From the NCBI GenBank assembly GCA_963920765.1, contig OY987242.1, forward strand, positions 34,930,002-34,994,001: a stretch of 64,000 nucleotides of DNA, read 5' to 3'. This document shows positions 10,600 through 20,940 of this stretch, one piece after another. Each line of letters opens with the position of its first letter. Positions within the stretch are counted from its first letter, which is position 1. Source of the stretch: Ulota crispa. Taxonomy: Eukaryota > Streptophyta > Bryopsida > Orthotrichales > Orthotrichaceae. The notes under the pieces are model-generated. The model had not been told where the DNA came from and did no database searches. It was given only the letters and a program-made list of their open reading frames with translations. Both the position numbers and the translations under genes were made by a program.

Positions 10600-11295
10600 C
10601 TATACCTCAAGCGCACTCCCAGTCATTGGCCACAGAGTGGAAATTTTCTTCACTTTCTGTGCCTGCTTCAGCACAATCTCCGAGTTCGTGGATGCTCTCA
10701 CCGTGACCTTGCCCTCATACATATCGCATGTAACGGTATCCACCCCTGCGTAAACCAGAACAAGAGGCTGCTCTCAGAACCATACAATTAGCATCATTTA
10801 GAACAGTCCGCCACACTGAAGTGGGGGGGTATGTACTATTACGCAGCAGAAATGAATGATACCGCTGCAGAAAACTCGATAAGATATTGTGTGTGCTCAC
10901 TCAGCTCACCATCCAATTTCTTGATCTTTTTTGTCATTTTTCTAGCGCAGGCATCGCAGCAGAGATAGGTCTTCAATTCGATGACCTGCGGCATGGGTTA
11001 AAACGAGTGTGAGGTCTGCCTGAGCCGCCCAGGAACGATCTCAGGATTGGACACGACAGAATGGTGTTCATCCTGAAAGAGATCGTGACTGGGAACAATT
11101 ACCAGCTGCAATCCTAAATTTTCAACACGATTATCGTTAGAGATAATTGAAAGAACCACGAATAGTTTACAACTTTACCTTTAATTCGTTGCACGTCCCT
11201 TCTTCCTGCTTGACCTCCTTTCCCTTTTCTTCGACCTCCACTTCCTTCTTCTTATGTTGTGATTCCCCCTGTTGCGCTGCTTCCTTCGGTCCCAT
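10600..11295 (-). CDS. Small heavy-metal-associated (HMA) domain protein, HIPP-like
   Basis: Three exons read cleanly on the minus strand: 11179-11295, 10910-10985 and 10600-10745 (339 nt, 112 residues), with GT-AG introns and matching phases. Exon 1 starts MGPKEAAQQGESQHKKKEV and is Lys/Glu-rich, as in heavy-metal isoprenylated plant proteins. Exon 2 has the metal-binding loop of the ferredoxin-like fold, YLCCDACARK (CxxC), followed by KKIKKLDG. Exon 3 gives VDTVTCDMYEGKVTV and VLKQAQKVKKISTLWP, matching the second half of the fold. Such proteins bind copper, zinc or cadmium in the cytosol. The reading ends SALEV and TAG, without the CaaX prenylation box of true HIPPs. If the GAG/GTATAG at 10606 is used as a donor instead, a further exon with that box could follow, but I did not find one. 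Confidence 0.75.
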
Positions 11296-13753
11296 TTCAT
11301 AAGACCTCCGTCCCGTTTCGTAATACCCCCCCTAAACGCAGCACCAAACAACCATGAGCCAAGAAACAAACGATCTCAGCAAGTATCCACCACGTTGATC
11401 TTTCCAAACATACGCAAAGGTTAAACGCACCTTGTAATCGAACCCATAGTTGCCAAAGAGGGTCGTCGGGGTGAATAAAGGCCGTGGACACTCCAAGTAC
11501 TCGTAATGCCTGATTTCTGGCATCTCTGACGGGGATCAAAATCGACTATGAACACCAGTTCCAGTTCCTCAGGCTCTGTATCTTCACAAGTCCTCCGTAG
11601 TGCTCTCCAACTTTTTCAAGGGAGATCATGTTGAGCGCTCTTACTACACCTTCCAGCTCAAACCCTCGAGAAGCGTTGCAGATCATCTCGCGTGATCGCA
11701 CTTGTAGGCATCTTCTCTGTTTATCACCACTTCGTTTGTGGCCGCGTGAGCTTTATCGACGTTTGCTTATCAGGTTGGGATATCGGGATGTCAAATCTGC
11801 TACCTGGGCTTAACAATCCCGATTGCAACAGCAACCACAAGTCATCACGTGGGCATGGCCCCACTCCACTCCACTTTACCAGATATACTACAGTACTCCC
11901 CTGGCACTGCAGTCGGAGCCTCGGAGGGAATCAATCCTTTTCCTACCATATTGCTAGGAACTGGGTGAACAGAAGTACAGACATTTCATTTTTTTAGTTC
12001 TTTTATCCCGATTTTAACTACACATGTAGATAGTCAGTCCATAATCAGTGTATTATGTCCAGGAAGTCTTCCAGGATACTAGTATGTTCGAGAAGAACCT
12101 GCTAAGCTGACTCAGCAATCGCAATCATGTACCACCAGAGCGTGAGCGATCACGTCACTGAGTGGATTTACCTGAGGCGTTGAAGACTGTGAAAAATCTC
12201 ATGAATCTGCTTCTTTTACTTAGACTCTGCGATAGGAGGCCCGATAGAAAATCAATTTGCCCGCTCGACTGAAGTTTGGGGATATTGCAAGTATGCCAGG
12301 TTTGAGCCGATCTGACCCAAAGTTCGAGCGTTGAGAGGCTCTTATTATCCGTCAGCGTGCTTCTTGTGACCGTCTGGAGTAGGAGAGCGAAATGAGAGCT
12401 TCTTCACTCTCGTGCAAGCACATCCTGACCAAGGTACGGTTTAGAATCACATTGTTGCAGGCACTGGGATGGAGAATCTATAAGTCACTCAAAATTCGGA
12501 ACCAAAGTCGATGTAGAAGATGAAGGAAGTTGTAATTATTTGGCAGGCAAGTTGAAGAAGATTTGACAGAGGCAGATTCTTGCATGTCTGTCTTCTCCCT
12601 TGAATTCTACTTAATACATCTCTCTTGAATTTTAATACAGCCCACACTTTGAGCGGCTCAATTGCAGGCATTTATGCAAAAGCGATTATCTCCAAAGTCG
12701 AATCTGCAGTGGAGCTCTGTTTGAGGAGGTTTGGAAGTCGATCCTGGGAGAGGTTTGAATCTCACTTATTCGTAGTCGTAAGAATCTGACTGACTGACTG
12801 AGGGTTTTGGTGCCTTTGTTATCATGTCAAGAATATTAAGAAATTTCAAGACCAATCTTAGACGGAAAACAGTCCTAATTTTGAGCTTCTGTGGACTTGA
12901 AAGCCAGAATTTTTAGCGCTGCTAAACAAATCATTTCAACATTAATGACTATTTCATTAATTGGTGAATGGAACTCCCAACTTCCAAGAGGGACCGTCGG
13001 ACCGAAACTATCATGCTGTAATGCCATTCTTCTTTTTCTCTTGATCACTTTGTATAACTTGGATTTCTAACCGAGTTTCCAAAATTGGCATAGGGACAAC
13101 ACCATCTGGGGCCTGGGCTCTTCTTCATACCGGTGCGAGGATCAGTTTAAGTGTTATTAACTTGCTAGAAGCTGGAGATGAGCTCGCTGTAGAATATATG
13201 AGCTGACACATCCCGTAGGACAAAATGTCAACTGACACTAGTCCAATGCTCAACTGAAGGTAAATGTTTCATGCTGCCTCCAACTGCTTGAGAAGAACGA
13301 AAATCATTCAAACACCATATTAGGTAAATTGGAAAAATGGAAGACCCATTTTTTACTCCACAGTATATGTAGGCATAGCTTTAGTTGAAAGTTGTAATTA
13401 TTTGAAATTCTTGGAGGCAATCACTGAGAATTCACTATTGCAAGAAAGTGCACCCTTGTTCATTCGTAATATGCTAAATTGTACATTCTGAGAGAAGTAG
13501 TGAAGGTCCCCAAAAGTACTGTTTTTCCCAATTTATTTAATTATAGTGTTTTTTGGTCCTGTTAGCCATATGCCCATATCGTCATGTTTAACTGAGCCAA
13601 ATTAGTGACATTCATTTGCACTGAGCTAAAAAAAACTAAAATTTTTTTAGATCTGAGGTTCCAGAGAGGCCCTGGAAAAGTGCTGGGATCTCCACTATTG
13701 TGATGATCATTAGTCTTCTTGAATGCCTAACCGTTTTTATTTCTGATTAAACC
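11296..13753. other. Spacer between the HMA gene and the kelch-trihelix gene
   Basis: This interval lies between two divergent genes and so should hold both promoters. A short ATG exon candidate at 12392-12433 (MRASSLSCKHILTK, donor GTACGG) could be a leader exon of the downstream gene but cannot be joined with confidence. No other family signal is visible. Confidence 0.3.
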
Positions 13754-13885
13754 ATGGAACTTCCATGGACAGTTCGCACGTTTTTGGAATCATTCAGGTT
13801 ATGGACAACGATGACAGGCATGTGCAATGGGACATCCCCTTCGTGCAATGGGAAGCAAATATCGGTCTACATACTGGGCAGATAG
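13754..13885 (+). other. Overlapping out-of-frame upstream ORF
   Basis: An ATG in strong context (ACCATGG) opens 11 bases before the main start and runs 43 codons to a TAG inside the main frame. If the transcript begins upstream, scanning ribosomes would meet it first, which would lower translation of the main protein. Alternatively the mRNA starts between the two ATGs. Confidence 0.45.
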
Positions 13886-15846
13886 GTGGAGATCAGGGTC
13901 TGGACGAGTCCTTTGGTGGAGAGTTTTCATTTGCTTGTCAGGATACTGCTGGACCAACATTCGAGCTAACATCAGCCGACCTCCCAGTATGTAATTTTCC
14001 TACCGTCACATCATTTTTGCAGCAGTCACTAAGTTTCGAAGATCGACATGAGGAGCCCACACGTATCCAAAAGGCGCTTGCCCCTGCTGACTCTATTTTC
14101 ATGGACAATAGACCCTGTTTCCAGTTGCGGACGAAGAATGAGCCTTGGAAGGAGGCATTCGAGAGGCTTCATTCAAATCTGGAGCGTGCTGAATATGGCT
14201 TTTTAGCCGCAATAGAAGCAGGTCATTCTCATACAAACTCCCCTCAAAATTCAGCAACAAACTTTTCTTCAAAGGTCTCCATGGTAGCTGGTGATCGAGA
14301 CGTGTTTTGTATGAGTATTGAGGATGCCTCAAGCTCCGCAAACCTGATTGTCTTCAAACCTCTAACGCAGCTCCAAAACCTGCCTCCTCTGACTCAACTC
14401 AGAAACCCTGTCCTCTTGCACGTCCTTACAGGTGATCACGGGCATTGCAAGGTTATCGTGGTTGGGGCTAGCACTAGCATCGATTCTCGTCATCCTGTGT
14501 CCTGCACTACCTATGTATACGATTCTAAAAAAGGTACATGGAAGAATCTGCCGGGCCCAAGTTTTGCGCTCAAAGAGTTCCAAACAGGTGCATATTATAT
14601 GGATTTCGAGGGCCGCAAGTATCTTTGCTGCGTTGCTGACGTCAACATGGAAGGTACAAAAGGGGTAATTTTGTTTGATATCGAGAACGAACTTTGGGTA
14701 CAACACTCCATTGAGCGTTACATTCCGCATGTCAAGGGGATGATACCCAAATCTGTTGGTAGCATTACCAGAGCCCAAATCGTAGGGTGTGGCCGGGAAC
14801 GTGGCGGACTTGTCTTTGTGTTTAGCGAGCAGGAGTGCGAGGGGGACAAGTATTTGTGCATTCACAAGCTCGATCCCGATAATTTTAACGGCGAAGATAG
14901 GTGGGAAGAAATTGTCATGAAGAAACAGACTAACCATGGACCAGCTTCGGTCGGACTTCAACCTATTCCTACGTTCCCTTGTGTCCCATTGACAGCAACC
15001 GTGATCATCGACAGTAGGGGAGATCCCATTGTGTTCAGCGAGCAAGAGTTAGATGAGCTTGTGTTCATCAAAATTAGCATGTACGAAGGCCATCTCGACT
15101 CCGATGAAGGAATTTGGGAAGAGATACAGTGTTTCTCGAGCAAACACTCGACGAGTAGACATCGAAGCAAAAACTGGGCCCTTGAGGAAAGGCTCGTATT
15201 ATTGAGGTCAAAGGAGGTTGCACCTGAGCAAGTTAACGGAGCACCCTGGAAGTTCACTTCGAAAGAACTGGAAAATCGTCGTTTTAACCGAGGCCCCCAA
15301 GGGTGCGAAAATCAGTGGGGTACTCTGTTGAAGAGCTACAAGGATCTGACAGAGGAACTTCGATCCAAGAATATTAATTCAGGTGACCAAAGTTCCTTGA
15401 AGGAGTTTTGGGAAAGGCAGGAACGCAAGGTGCGCAACACGTTCAACTCGGAATGTTATGAAATTATGCACAGAATTTTGACTGAAGGAACTCAAAATAA
15501 GAGGCCCTTGAAGCAAAAGGTACATGAAGCTGAAGCTAAACCTCAGGCTTCTCCTGCCAGCACTTCCAGGGCTCCTCGGTCTGAGATTTTGGACAATTCA
15601 GACGGTCACGGTAATGAGCAGAGATCGGGCAGTTCCACTGCCATGGATGGCGTGGTGGAGCTTATTGCCGGGGGTGGCCAGAATTACACGAATGACCAAA
15701 GAATTGAAGTTTTGAAGGAGATAAACAGAGAGAAAGAATTGCGATTCAAAGAGAACGAATTGCGATTCAAAGAGAAAGAATTGCAGATCAAGTCACAAAA
15801 GCTTGCCAGAGCCGCTCCTAAGCGTAGGAAGAGGAAGTTGAAGTAG
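13765..15846 (+). CDS. Kelch/F-box-associated propeller fused to a Myb/SANT-trihelix domain
   Basis: An uninterrupted 693-codon frame. Residues about 1-150 are acidic and unrecognised. Residues about 195-460 look like the kelch/galactose-oxidase-type propeller of plant F-box proteins: TTYVYDSKKGTWKNLPGPSF, FDIENELWVQHSIE, GGLVFVFSEQE and EGIWEEIQCF. No F-box is seen ahead of it. Residues about 469-570 form a trihelix/SANT-like DNA-binding domain with the expected tryptophans: KNWALEERLVLLRSKEV, GAPWKF, CENQWGTLLKSYKDL and LKEFWERQERKV. Residues about 645-693 are a Glu/Lys coiled coil with a repeated ELRFKE, then a basic nuclear signal PKRRKRKLK. Together this suggests a nuclear DNA-binding protein that uses a propeller to hold partners. 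The lack of introns in a region of intron-rich genes suggests a retrocopy or a fused single exon. The domain calls are by eye. Confidence 0.8.
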   Translation: MDSSHVFGIIQVMDNDDRHVQWDIPFVQWEANIGLHTGQIGGDQGLDESFGGEFSFACQDTAGPTFELTSADLPVCNFPTVTSFLQQSLSFEDRHEEPTRIQKALAPADSIFMDNRPCFQLRTKNEPWKEAFERLHSNLERAEYGFLAAIEAGHSHTNSPQNSATNFSSKVSMVAGDRDVFCMSIEDASSSANLIVFKPLTQLQNLPPLTQLRNPVLLHVLTGDHGHCKVIVVGASTSIDSRHPVSCTTYVYDSKKGTWKNLPGPSFALKEFQTGAYYMDFEGRKYLCCVADVNMEGTKGVILFDIENELWVQHSIERYIPHVKGMIPKSVGSITRAQIVGCGRERGGLVFVFSEQECEGDKYLCIHKLDPDNFNGEDRWEEIVMKKQTNHGPASVGLQPIPTFPCVPLTATVIIDSRGDPIVFSEQELDELVFIKISMYEGHLDSDEGIWEEIQCFSSKHSTSRHRSKNWALEERLVLLRSKEVAPEQVNGAPWKFTSKELENRRFNRGPQGCENQWGTLLKSYKDLTEELRSKNINSGDQSSLKEFWERQERKVRNTFNSECYEIMHRILTEGTQNKRPLKQKVHEAEAKPQASPASTSRAPRSEILDNSDGHGNEQRSGSSTAMDGVVELIAGGGQNYTNDQRIEVLKEINREKELRFKENELRFKEKELQIKSQKLARAAPKRRKRKLK

Positions 15847-16628
15847 AAATTTTCCTCCTTCTGTGCGAGCTAAAATAGAAACCATATCTAGCTCCCGGAT
15901 ACATGCTTTCAGTTCAGGTAGTGTTCTTCAGTTTTTAGTTGGTTTCGGATTCTACTTTGTGGAAGACAAATACTGTATATCCTTCTTTCCAGCTAATAGT
16001 CTCAGCATTTGCTACCTACACTACATGTGCTTAGCTAGTAAAACTACCCAAGCCAGATTCTAATTTTCAAGGTCAATGCTTCTACCTTTGCCTTGTTATT
16101 GCAGATAGGCTTTAACTGAAATGATTATTAATACAGATGGTATGATCACTGCTGTAAGGCTGACTGTCTGTGCCCCTGTCAAGTAGTTATAGAACTACCA
16201 GGATAGGCCCTTCATTCACAACCCAGGCACATGATGCCTATACTGCTCTTCTTTTGAATGGCTAAGCTTACATGAAATTTTGAAGCTAGAGCCGAACCAA
16301 TGTGAAGATGGAACATATGGATTCCGATTCTTTTAATTTAAAACTACACTTTGTACCAACTAATCTCAACGTTTGCTGATGAGTTTTCTTTTTCTGCTTT
16401 TTTTCTGAGGAACGAAAATCATACATTCCATTTTTTCAAGTTAATGTTGAGAAGTAGTTCAGGACCTTTTATTTTTTTGCTAAGTAGTTCAGTACCTTTT
16501 ATTTTTCTGCACAGGACAAGCAGAGAGTTCTCTCCACTATTGGAATACATCTACATAATTCGATACAGATTCATCTGGTTGTAGTTTGAAGGATGGCACA
16601 TCTGCACCAAAACTCAATGCCGTCGGAA
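15847..16628. other. Downstream spacer
   Basis: Presumed 3' UTR followed by AT-rich spacer. A short direct duplication, TTTTATTTTT...AAGTAGTTCAG, lies at about 16455-16505. No gene is recognised. Confidence 0.35.
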
Positions 16629-16793
16629 AACACTTGATGTTTTGAGTGTATCTGGACAACTGCCATATCCAGATACACTCCACATATCAAGTGTTCCTCT
16701 GATTTACTCCTTGAAAATACTTATTATTTGGTGTTTGGAGTGTATTTGATCCACAGGCTGGTCCGGATACATTCCAAATATCAACTATTTTTC
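16629..16793. repeat. Two tandem hairpins with GAGTGTAT stems
   Basis: Hairpin 1 (16629-16695) pairs AACACTTGAT with ATCAAGTGTT and GAGTGTATCTGGA with TCCAGATACACTC. Hairpin 2 (16713-16793) pairs TTTGGAGTGTATTTGATC with GTCCGGATACATTCCAAA less perfectly. The shared stem word also occurs in the hairpin at 38193, so these are probably members of one foldback MITE family. Confidence 0.65.
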
Positions 16794-17510
16794 TTGATCA
16801 TAAATTTTCGACAGTGGTTGCATCGAGATATACGAATGCCAACATCCTTTCACGTATCAAAATTCTTCCTGATCCAGTGGGATGGACAAAGCCTATCTCA
16901 CGAGACTCTCCAACTAAGAAAATATCAATATTATCAACGTTCAGATTTGTAATTGATTTTGTACAGTTGTATTCACATCTCAACCAGAATTTACTTCTTC
17001 CTTCATGTTATAAGTTCCAGATATTTGTGTATTAGTCAATTCGGATCTTTACCAAATTCAATCAGAAATTCCCACACAACATACTTTCTGTAACAGGAGT
17101 AGAGAAAAGCAGTATTCAACAATAAGAGGACATAAAAGTGTGCGGGTAAAAGTGTCAATTTATATAACAACTGTAAACAGGTGTCATGACCTACACAATG
17201 TCTCAAATAATGTGAAACTGCGATAATCTTCACAGCTTCCTACGCTACAATTCTAAATATCACTAATCCAATTATCTTCAGCAATTCACGAGTTATGCTG
17301 TGCAAATGCAGCAGTAACGTGTAACTAATTGAATTGCCAAAGCTCCATTTGAATCTTCATGAGAAAACCTAAACCACAGAAGGATTCTTCACGAAGAGTT
17401 CACACGTCCCAAGACCACGTCACTTACCTCCAGTGAGAAGAATCGCAGACCTAATCGAAAAGCTGATAACCAATTCTTGATATAAGAATACTGTACGCAC
17501 CTTTCGAAAT

Positions 17511-19636
17511 CTACTTCGATGCTTCACGTTGAGCATCAACCGACACTTGGTGAGCAGCATTTTGAGTGTCCACGGCTGTATCATGGGCAGCGTTCTGAGT
17601 ATCAGCAGCAGCAGCCTGCGTCTTTCCCACAAGAGATTCCTTCACACCCCACAATGTGTTGCCAACATTCTGCATCAAACCCTTCCCTTGGTCAATTACA
17701 GAGTTGGTAGTAGCACCCGTCTTGTTGGCAGCTACACTGGCGTTCGCAGCAGTTGCATCCTTCGCTGCAAGGGCCTTTTCCGCTGCAATGTTGTATGTGT
17801 TGGAAGTGGTATCAACAGTGACGTCTTTCGCAGCAATAGCCTTCTCCGCTGCAATGTTGTAAGTATTGGCAGCAGTATCCACCGTCACATCTTTCGCTGC
17901 AAGAGCCTTCTCTGATGCGATGTTGTAAGTATTGGCAGCAGTATCCACCGTCACATCTTTCGCTGCAAGAGCCTTCTCTGATGCGATGTTATAAGTATTG
18001 GCAGCAGTGTCAACCGTCACGTCCTTCGCAGCAAGGGCTTTCTCCGCCGCAATGTTGTATGTGTTGGCAGCAGTGTCAACCGTCACATCTCTCGCGGCAA
18101 GAGTCTTGTCCGCCGCAAGGTTATAAGTGTCAGCAGCGGTTTTGTAAACAGTGTCCTTCGCTGCAACAGCCTTGGTTGTCGCAGTGTTGTAAGTGTCTAC
18201 CGCAGCTTGCGCAGTCGTGTCCTTGGCCTGAATGGACTTGTCAGCAGCTGTATTGTAGGTGTCCGTGGTGGTAGAAACAACGGCATCCTTCGCCTCTACA
18301 GCCTTCTGTGCTGCGAGGTTGGCAGTGTCTGCGGCGTAGTTGTAAGCCTGGTTTGCCTTCTCAGCGGCCAGGTTGTACACTTCATTCGCCTTCTGAACTG
18401 TGGTATCCTTTGCAGCCAAAAGCTGATCCTTCGTCGCGTTCGATGTATCCACAGCCGTTGTTGAAGCAGCGTCGTAAGTCTCAGCGGATTTCTGCACGGT
18501 TGTATCCTTGGCACTGACGGCGGCGTTCGTCGCTTGGTTCGACTTCGCCACTACTGCGTCCTTCACTGCGTAAGCGGTTTGGAGGACGCTGTCTACTGCC
18601 TGTTGAACGTAGCCCTTCGTTGCCTGCGTTCCCTGTGCAGCCTTAACTTGTCCAGCGATAGAAAGGTTCTTGATGCCTTCCTGCGCTTCACTGACCTTCT
18701 GGCCTGTCACATCTCCAGCCTTTTGAGTGTTGGCAGCCACGGTATCTTTAGCTGAGACCGCAGTAGCGTAAACCTGATCACTCACGTTTTGAAGAGTGGA
18801 TTTCCCTTGTTGCGTAGCATGTCCAGCTGTCTGAGCAGCACTTTCGTACCCCGACTGAGCTGCATCCTTCGCTTCAGCGGCCTTTTGTTGCGTGTAATCA
18901 CTAGCTGTACTTGCGGCCTGTAAAACGCATAACCAAATACCATCACAATCAAGACCACACCTTCCAAAGAAAATGATTGTGACGACTCAAACTCAAGCTC
19001 AATGCTTCCATAAAATACTAATTAACAGAAAAAAGAACCAAATGTACTCAAAGAATATATCTCACCTGCTGAGTGTTGCCTTTAGCAGCCGCATAAGTGT
19101 CACCGGCCTTATCACCAGCTTGCCTGGAGTAATCTTGCGCAACATCAGCAGCTTGCGCAGCCTGGCTTTTGCCACTATCCACAGCATTTCCAGCAGCGTT
19201 TCCCGCGTCATTCAAAGTCCTATCAACATCAGTCTTTCTGCAAAGTCATCAAAAGACACATACGTCTTTAGTCTCAAAACAAACATAACAGTCACCAAAA
19301 CCTAGATCGCAGCAAATTTCTCAAAGAACAGATATAACACCATATTCCACCCATTTAACTTTCTTCCAGAAACCTACGAGGCGCAAGCCAAGACTAACTT
19401 CCACATCAACTAAATGGCAGAGTTTCGATCTACTAAATAAGAACGATCTCGCTCATCGTTAAACAGTACTCCTATCAGGACACACTCAACGCCGAACCTA
19501 TACTCAAACCAAACCCTAAACTATGAACATATATGTTAAGGCACGTCAAAAAACGGTCACAAAAACTAACGAGTGTACAGACATTGTGTAACCATGATTC
19601 TCACCCTTGAGCAGCGGCATCGTCAAAGGTGGCCAT
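17511..19636 (-). CDS. LEA_4 (group 3) late-embryogenesis-abundant protein
   Basis: Three exons on the minus strand: 19605-19636 (start MATFDDAAAQG), 19066-19237 and 17511-18917, with GT-AG introns and consistent phases, giving 536 residues. The protein is Ala/Lys/Thr/Asp-rich with no Cys-rich or membrane part and is built of 11-residue amphipathic units such as KDVTVDTAANT. Six almost identical 22-residue double units (YNIAAEKALAAKDVTVDTAA) lie in its second half. Such proteins are disordered in water, fold into helices on drying, and protect membranes and enzymes in cytosol or organelles. The C-terminus has GKGLMQNVGNTLWGVKESL and ends DAQREASK. No signal peptide is visible. The ABRE and CE3-like boxes upstream point to abscisic acid and drought induction. 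The family call is secure; the exact subgroup is not. Confidence 0.92.
17760..18110 (-). repeat. 66-bp coding tandem repeats of the LEA gene
   Basis: Between five and six units of 66 bp (22 codons) are nearly identical at DNA level, including synonymous positions. Two neighbouring units around 17900-17995 are almost the same, so the array has recently grown or been homogenised. Confidence 0.9.
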
Positions 19637-19831
19637 TTCGCTCCAGAAAACAGATCGAAGTTAGGTCAAGAAGGCTGAAGTATGTCCGCAAGCTTTTCCT
19701 CAGTCAACAAAATTGTCACAGGCTTCCGAAACAGAGTACAAGCAGATTAAAACGGGGTGAAGTTCAAAAAAAAGCGAGAGAGGAGGGGAAATATGGTGTG
19801 GAGATTGGAAAGGAGGAAAGAGACGAAGGAA

Positions 19832-19839
19832 ATATATAT
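19832..19839 (-). promoter_or_regulatory. TATA box of the LEA gene
   Basis: ATATATAT at about 195 bases upstream of the start codon is the only strong TATA-like run there. It would place the transcription start near 19805 and give a leader of about 170 bases. Confidence 0.55.
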
Positions 19840-19947
19840 CAAGACTGTTGAAATGGGAGCTGGAGAGAGGTTGCAGGAGCCGTTGACACTTGTCCGATCG
19901 CATGGAGCTGTTGGAGCCTTCTGATGCAACCTGGCCAACATTATTGC

Positions 19948-19955
19948 GCCACGTT
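19948..19955 (-). promoter_or_regulatory. ABRE (ABA-responsive element)
   Basis: On the minus strand the sequence is AACGTGGC, the ACGTGGC core bound by ABF/AREB/ABI5 bZIP factors. It lies about 110 bases upstream of the TATA box, in the orientation of the gene. Confidence 0.65.
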
Positions 19956-19987
19956 GCTGGCTCTTCGTGGGGAGGCATCTGGCTCGT

Positions 19988-19996
19988 GACACGCGT
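19988..19996 (-). promoter_or_regulatory. CE3-like coupling element
   Basis: ACGCGTGTC on the minus strand equals the core of coupling element 3 defined in the barley HVA1 LEA promoter. It sits 32 bases upstream of the ABRE. An ABRE paired with a coupling element is the usual minimal ABA-response unit. Confidence 0.6.
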
Positions 19997-20622
19997 CGGA
20001 TGATTAACGGTAAGATTGAATTTTAAATTTTTATTATAGCGGCAGAACGCTGGGGCCCGGGGGACGGGGATTGGGACTTTGTGAGTTTGTGACTTGTTGG
20101 CAACTCGGACACTGATCCCGAAAGGGGATTTGACAATTAAGAGAGCCCAAGAAGGTCCTAGTCGTTGTCTGTCATTGGTTGAATTTCTGCAGTCAGCCTC
20201 ATGAATTATATACTAAAAGTGAGGTCAAGTTTTTTGGAATTTATGTTAGGGCTACTTCACACTAAGGTAGGAGGCTCTAATTTGAAGCGGGCTCTAAAAT
20301 GGAGCATCTCCTTAAATGTACAATGTTTGTACATGTTGTTTTTTATAACCCTTCAACAATGTATATGCAATGTATACTTGAGGAGGTGTTTCATTTTAGA
20401 ACCCTATGGCCATTCAACTTCAAAATTTCATAACTAATTTCACAAAGTTCCAAAAATATGACATAACTTGGGTTAGATGCTGATTTTTCTTATTTTTCAA
20501 GAAAATTTTATTGAAAAGTATTTCACGACGTTTCACCTACCCAAAATTCAATTTTAGCCCTTAGATGCTTCATTTATGATCCTCCTACCTTACTAGATTG
20601 TGACATTCTTTCACTTTTTATG
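19997..20622. other. Promoter-distal spacer
   Basis: A short GC-rich patch (20040-20075) lies beside the LEA promoter, then AT-rich DNA begins. No gene is seen. Confidence 0.4.
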
Positions 20623-20940
20623 AAAGGAAAATTTCACATGGATACCCCTAAAGTTTGCAATATTTTCATAGATACCCCTGTTTTATCAGAAATATCACAA
20701 ATTCCCTTGGACCAAAAAATTTAGGCGTTTGTTTTGTTGTGCATGTCACTTCCTTCTCCCTTTGTGTGCACATTACTTCTTTCTTGTTATGCGTGTGCAC
20801 CAAGGAAGAAAGGAAGTGACATGCACAACAAAATAATCGCTTGAAAGTTTTGGTGCAAGGGTATTTGTGATATTTCTAAAAATGTAAGGATATTTATGAA
20901 AATATTGCAAACTTTAGGGTTATCTATGAAATTTTCCTTT
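20623..20940. mobile_element. 318-bp foldback element
   Basis: The ends AAAGGAAAATTTCA and TGAAATTTTCCTTT begin arms of about 150 bp that pair almost to the centre (TTTGCAATATTTTCATA with TATGAAAATATTGCAAA, CATGTCACTTCCTT with AAGGAAGTGACATG). It is a nonautonomous DNA element or MITE. No clear target duplication is present. Confidence 0.75.

Noticed and set aside
13765-14200. F-box at the N-terminus of the kelch-trihelix protein
   Set aside because: No LPxxLxxxIFxxLP-type pattern is visible in the first 190 residues.
14362-15045. 227-codon frame on the minus strand inside the kelch-trihelix gene
   Set aside because: It is the shadow of the plus-strand coding sequence, which has family support; the antisense frame has none.
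17529-18464. Several plus-strand frames of 68-128 codons, some Cys-rich
   Set aside because: They are antisense to the repetitive LEA coding region and repeat with its 66-bp period.
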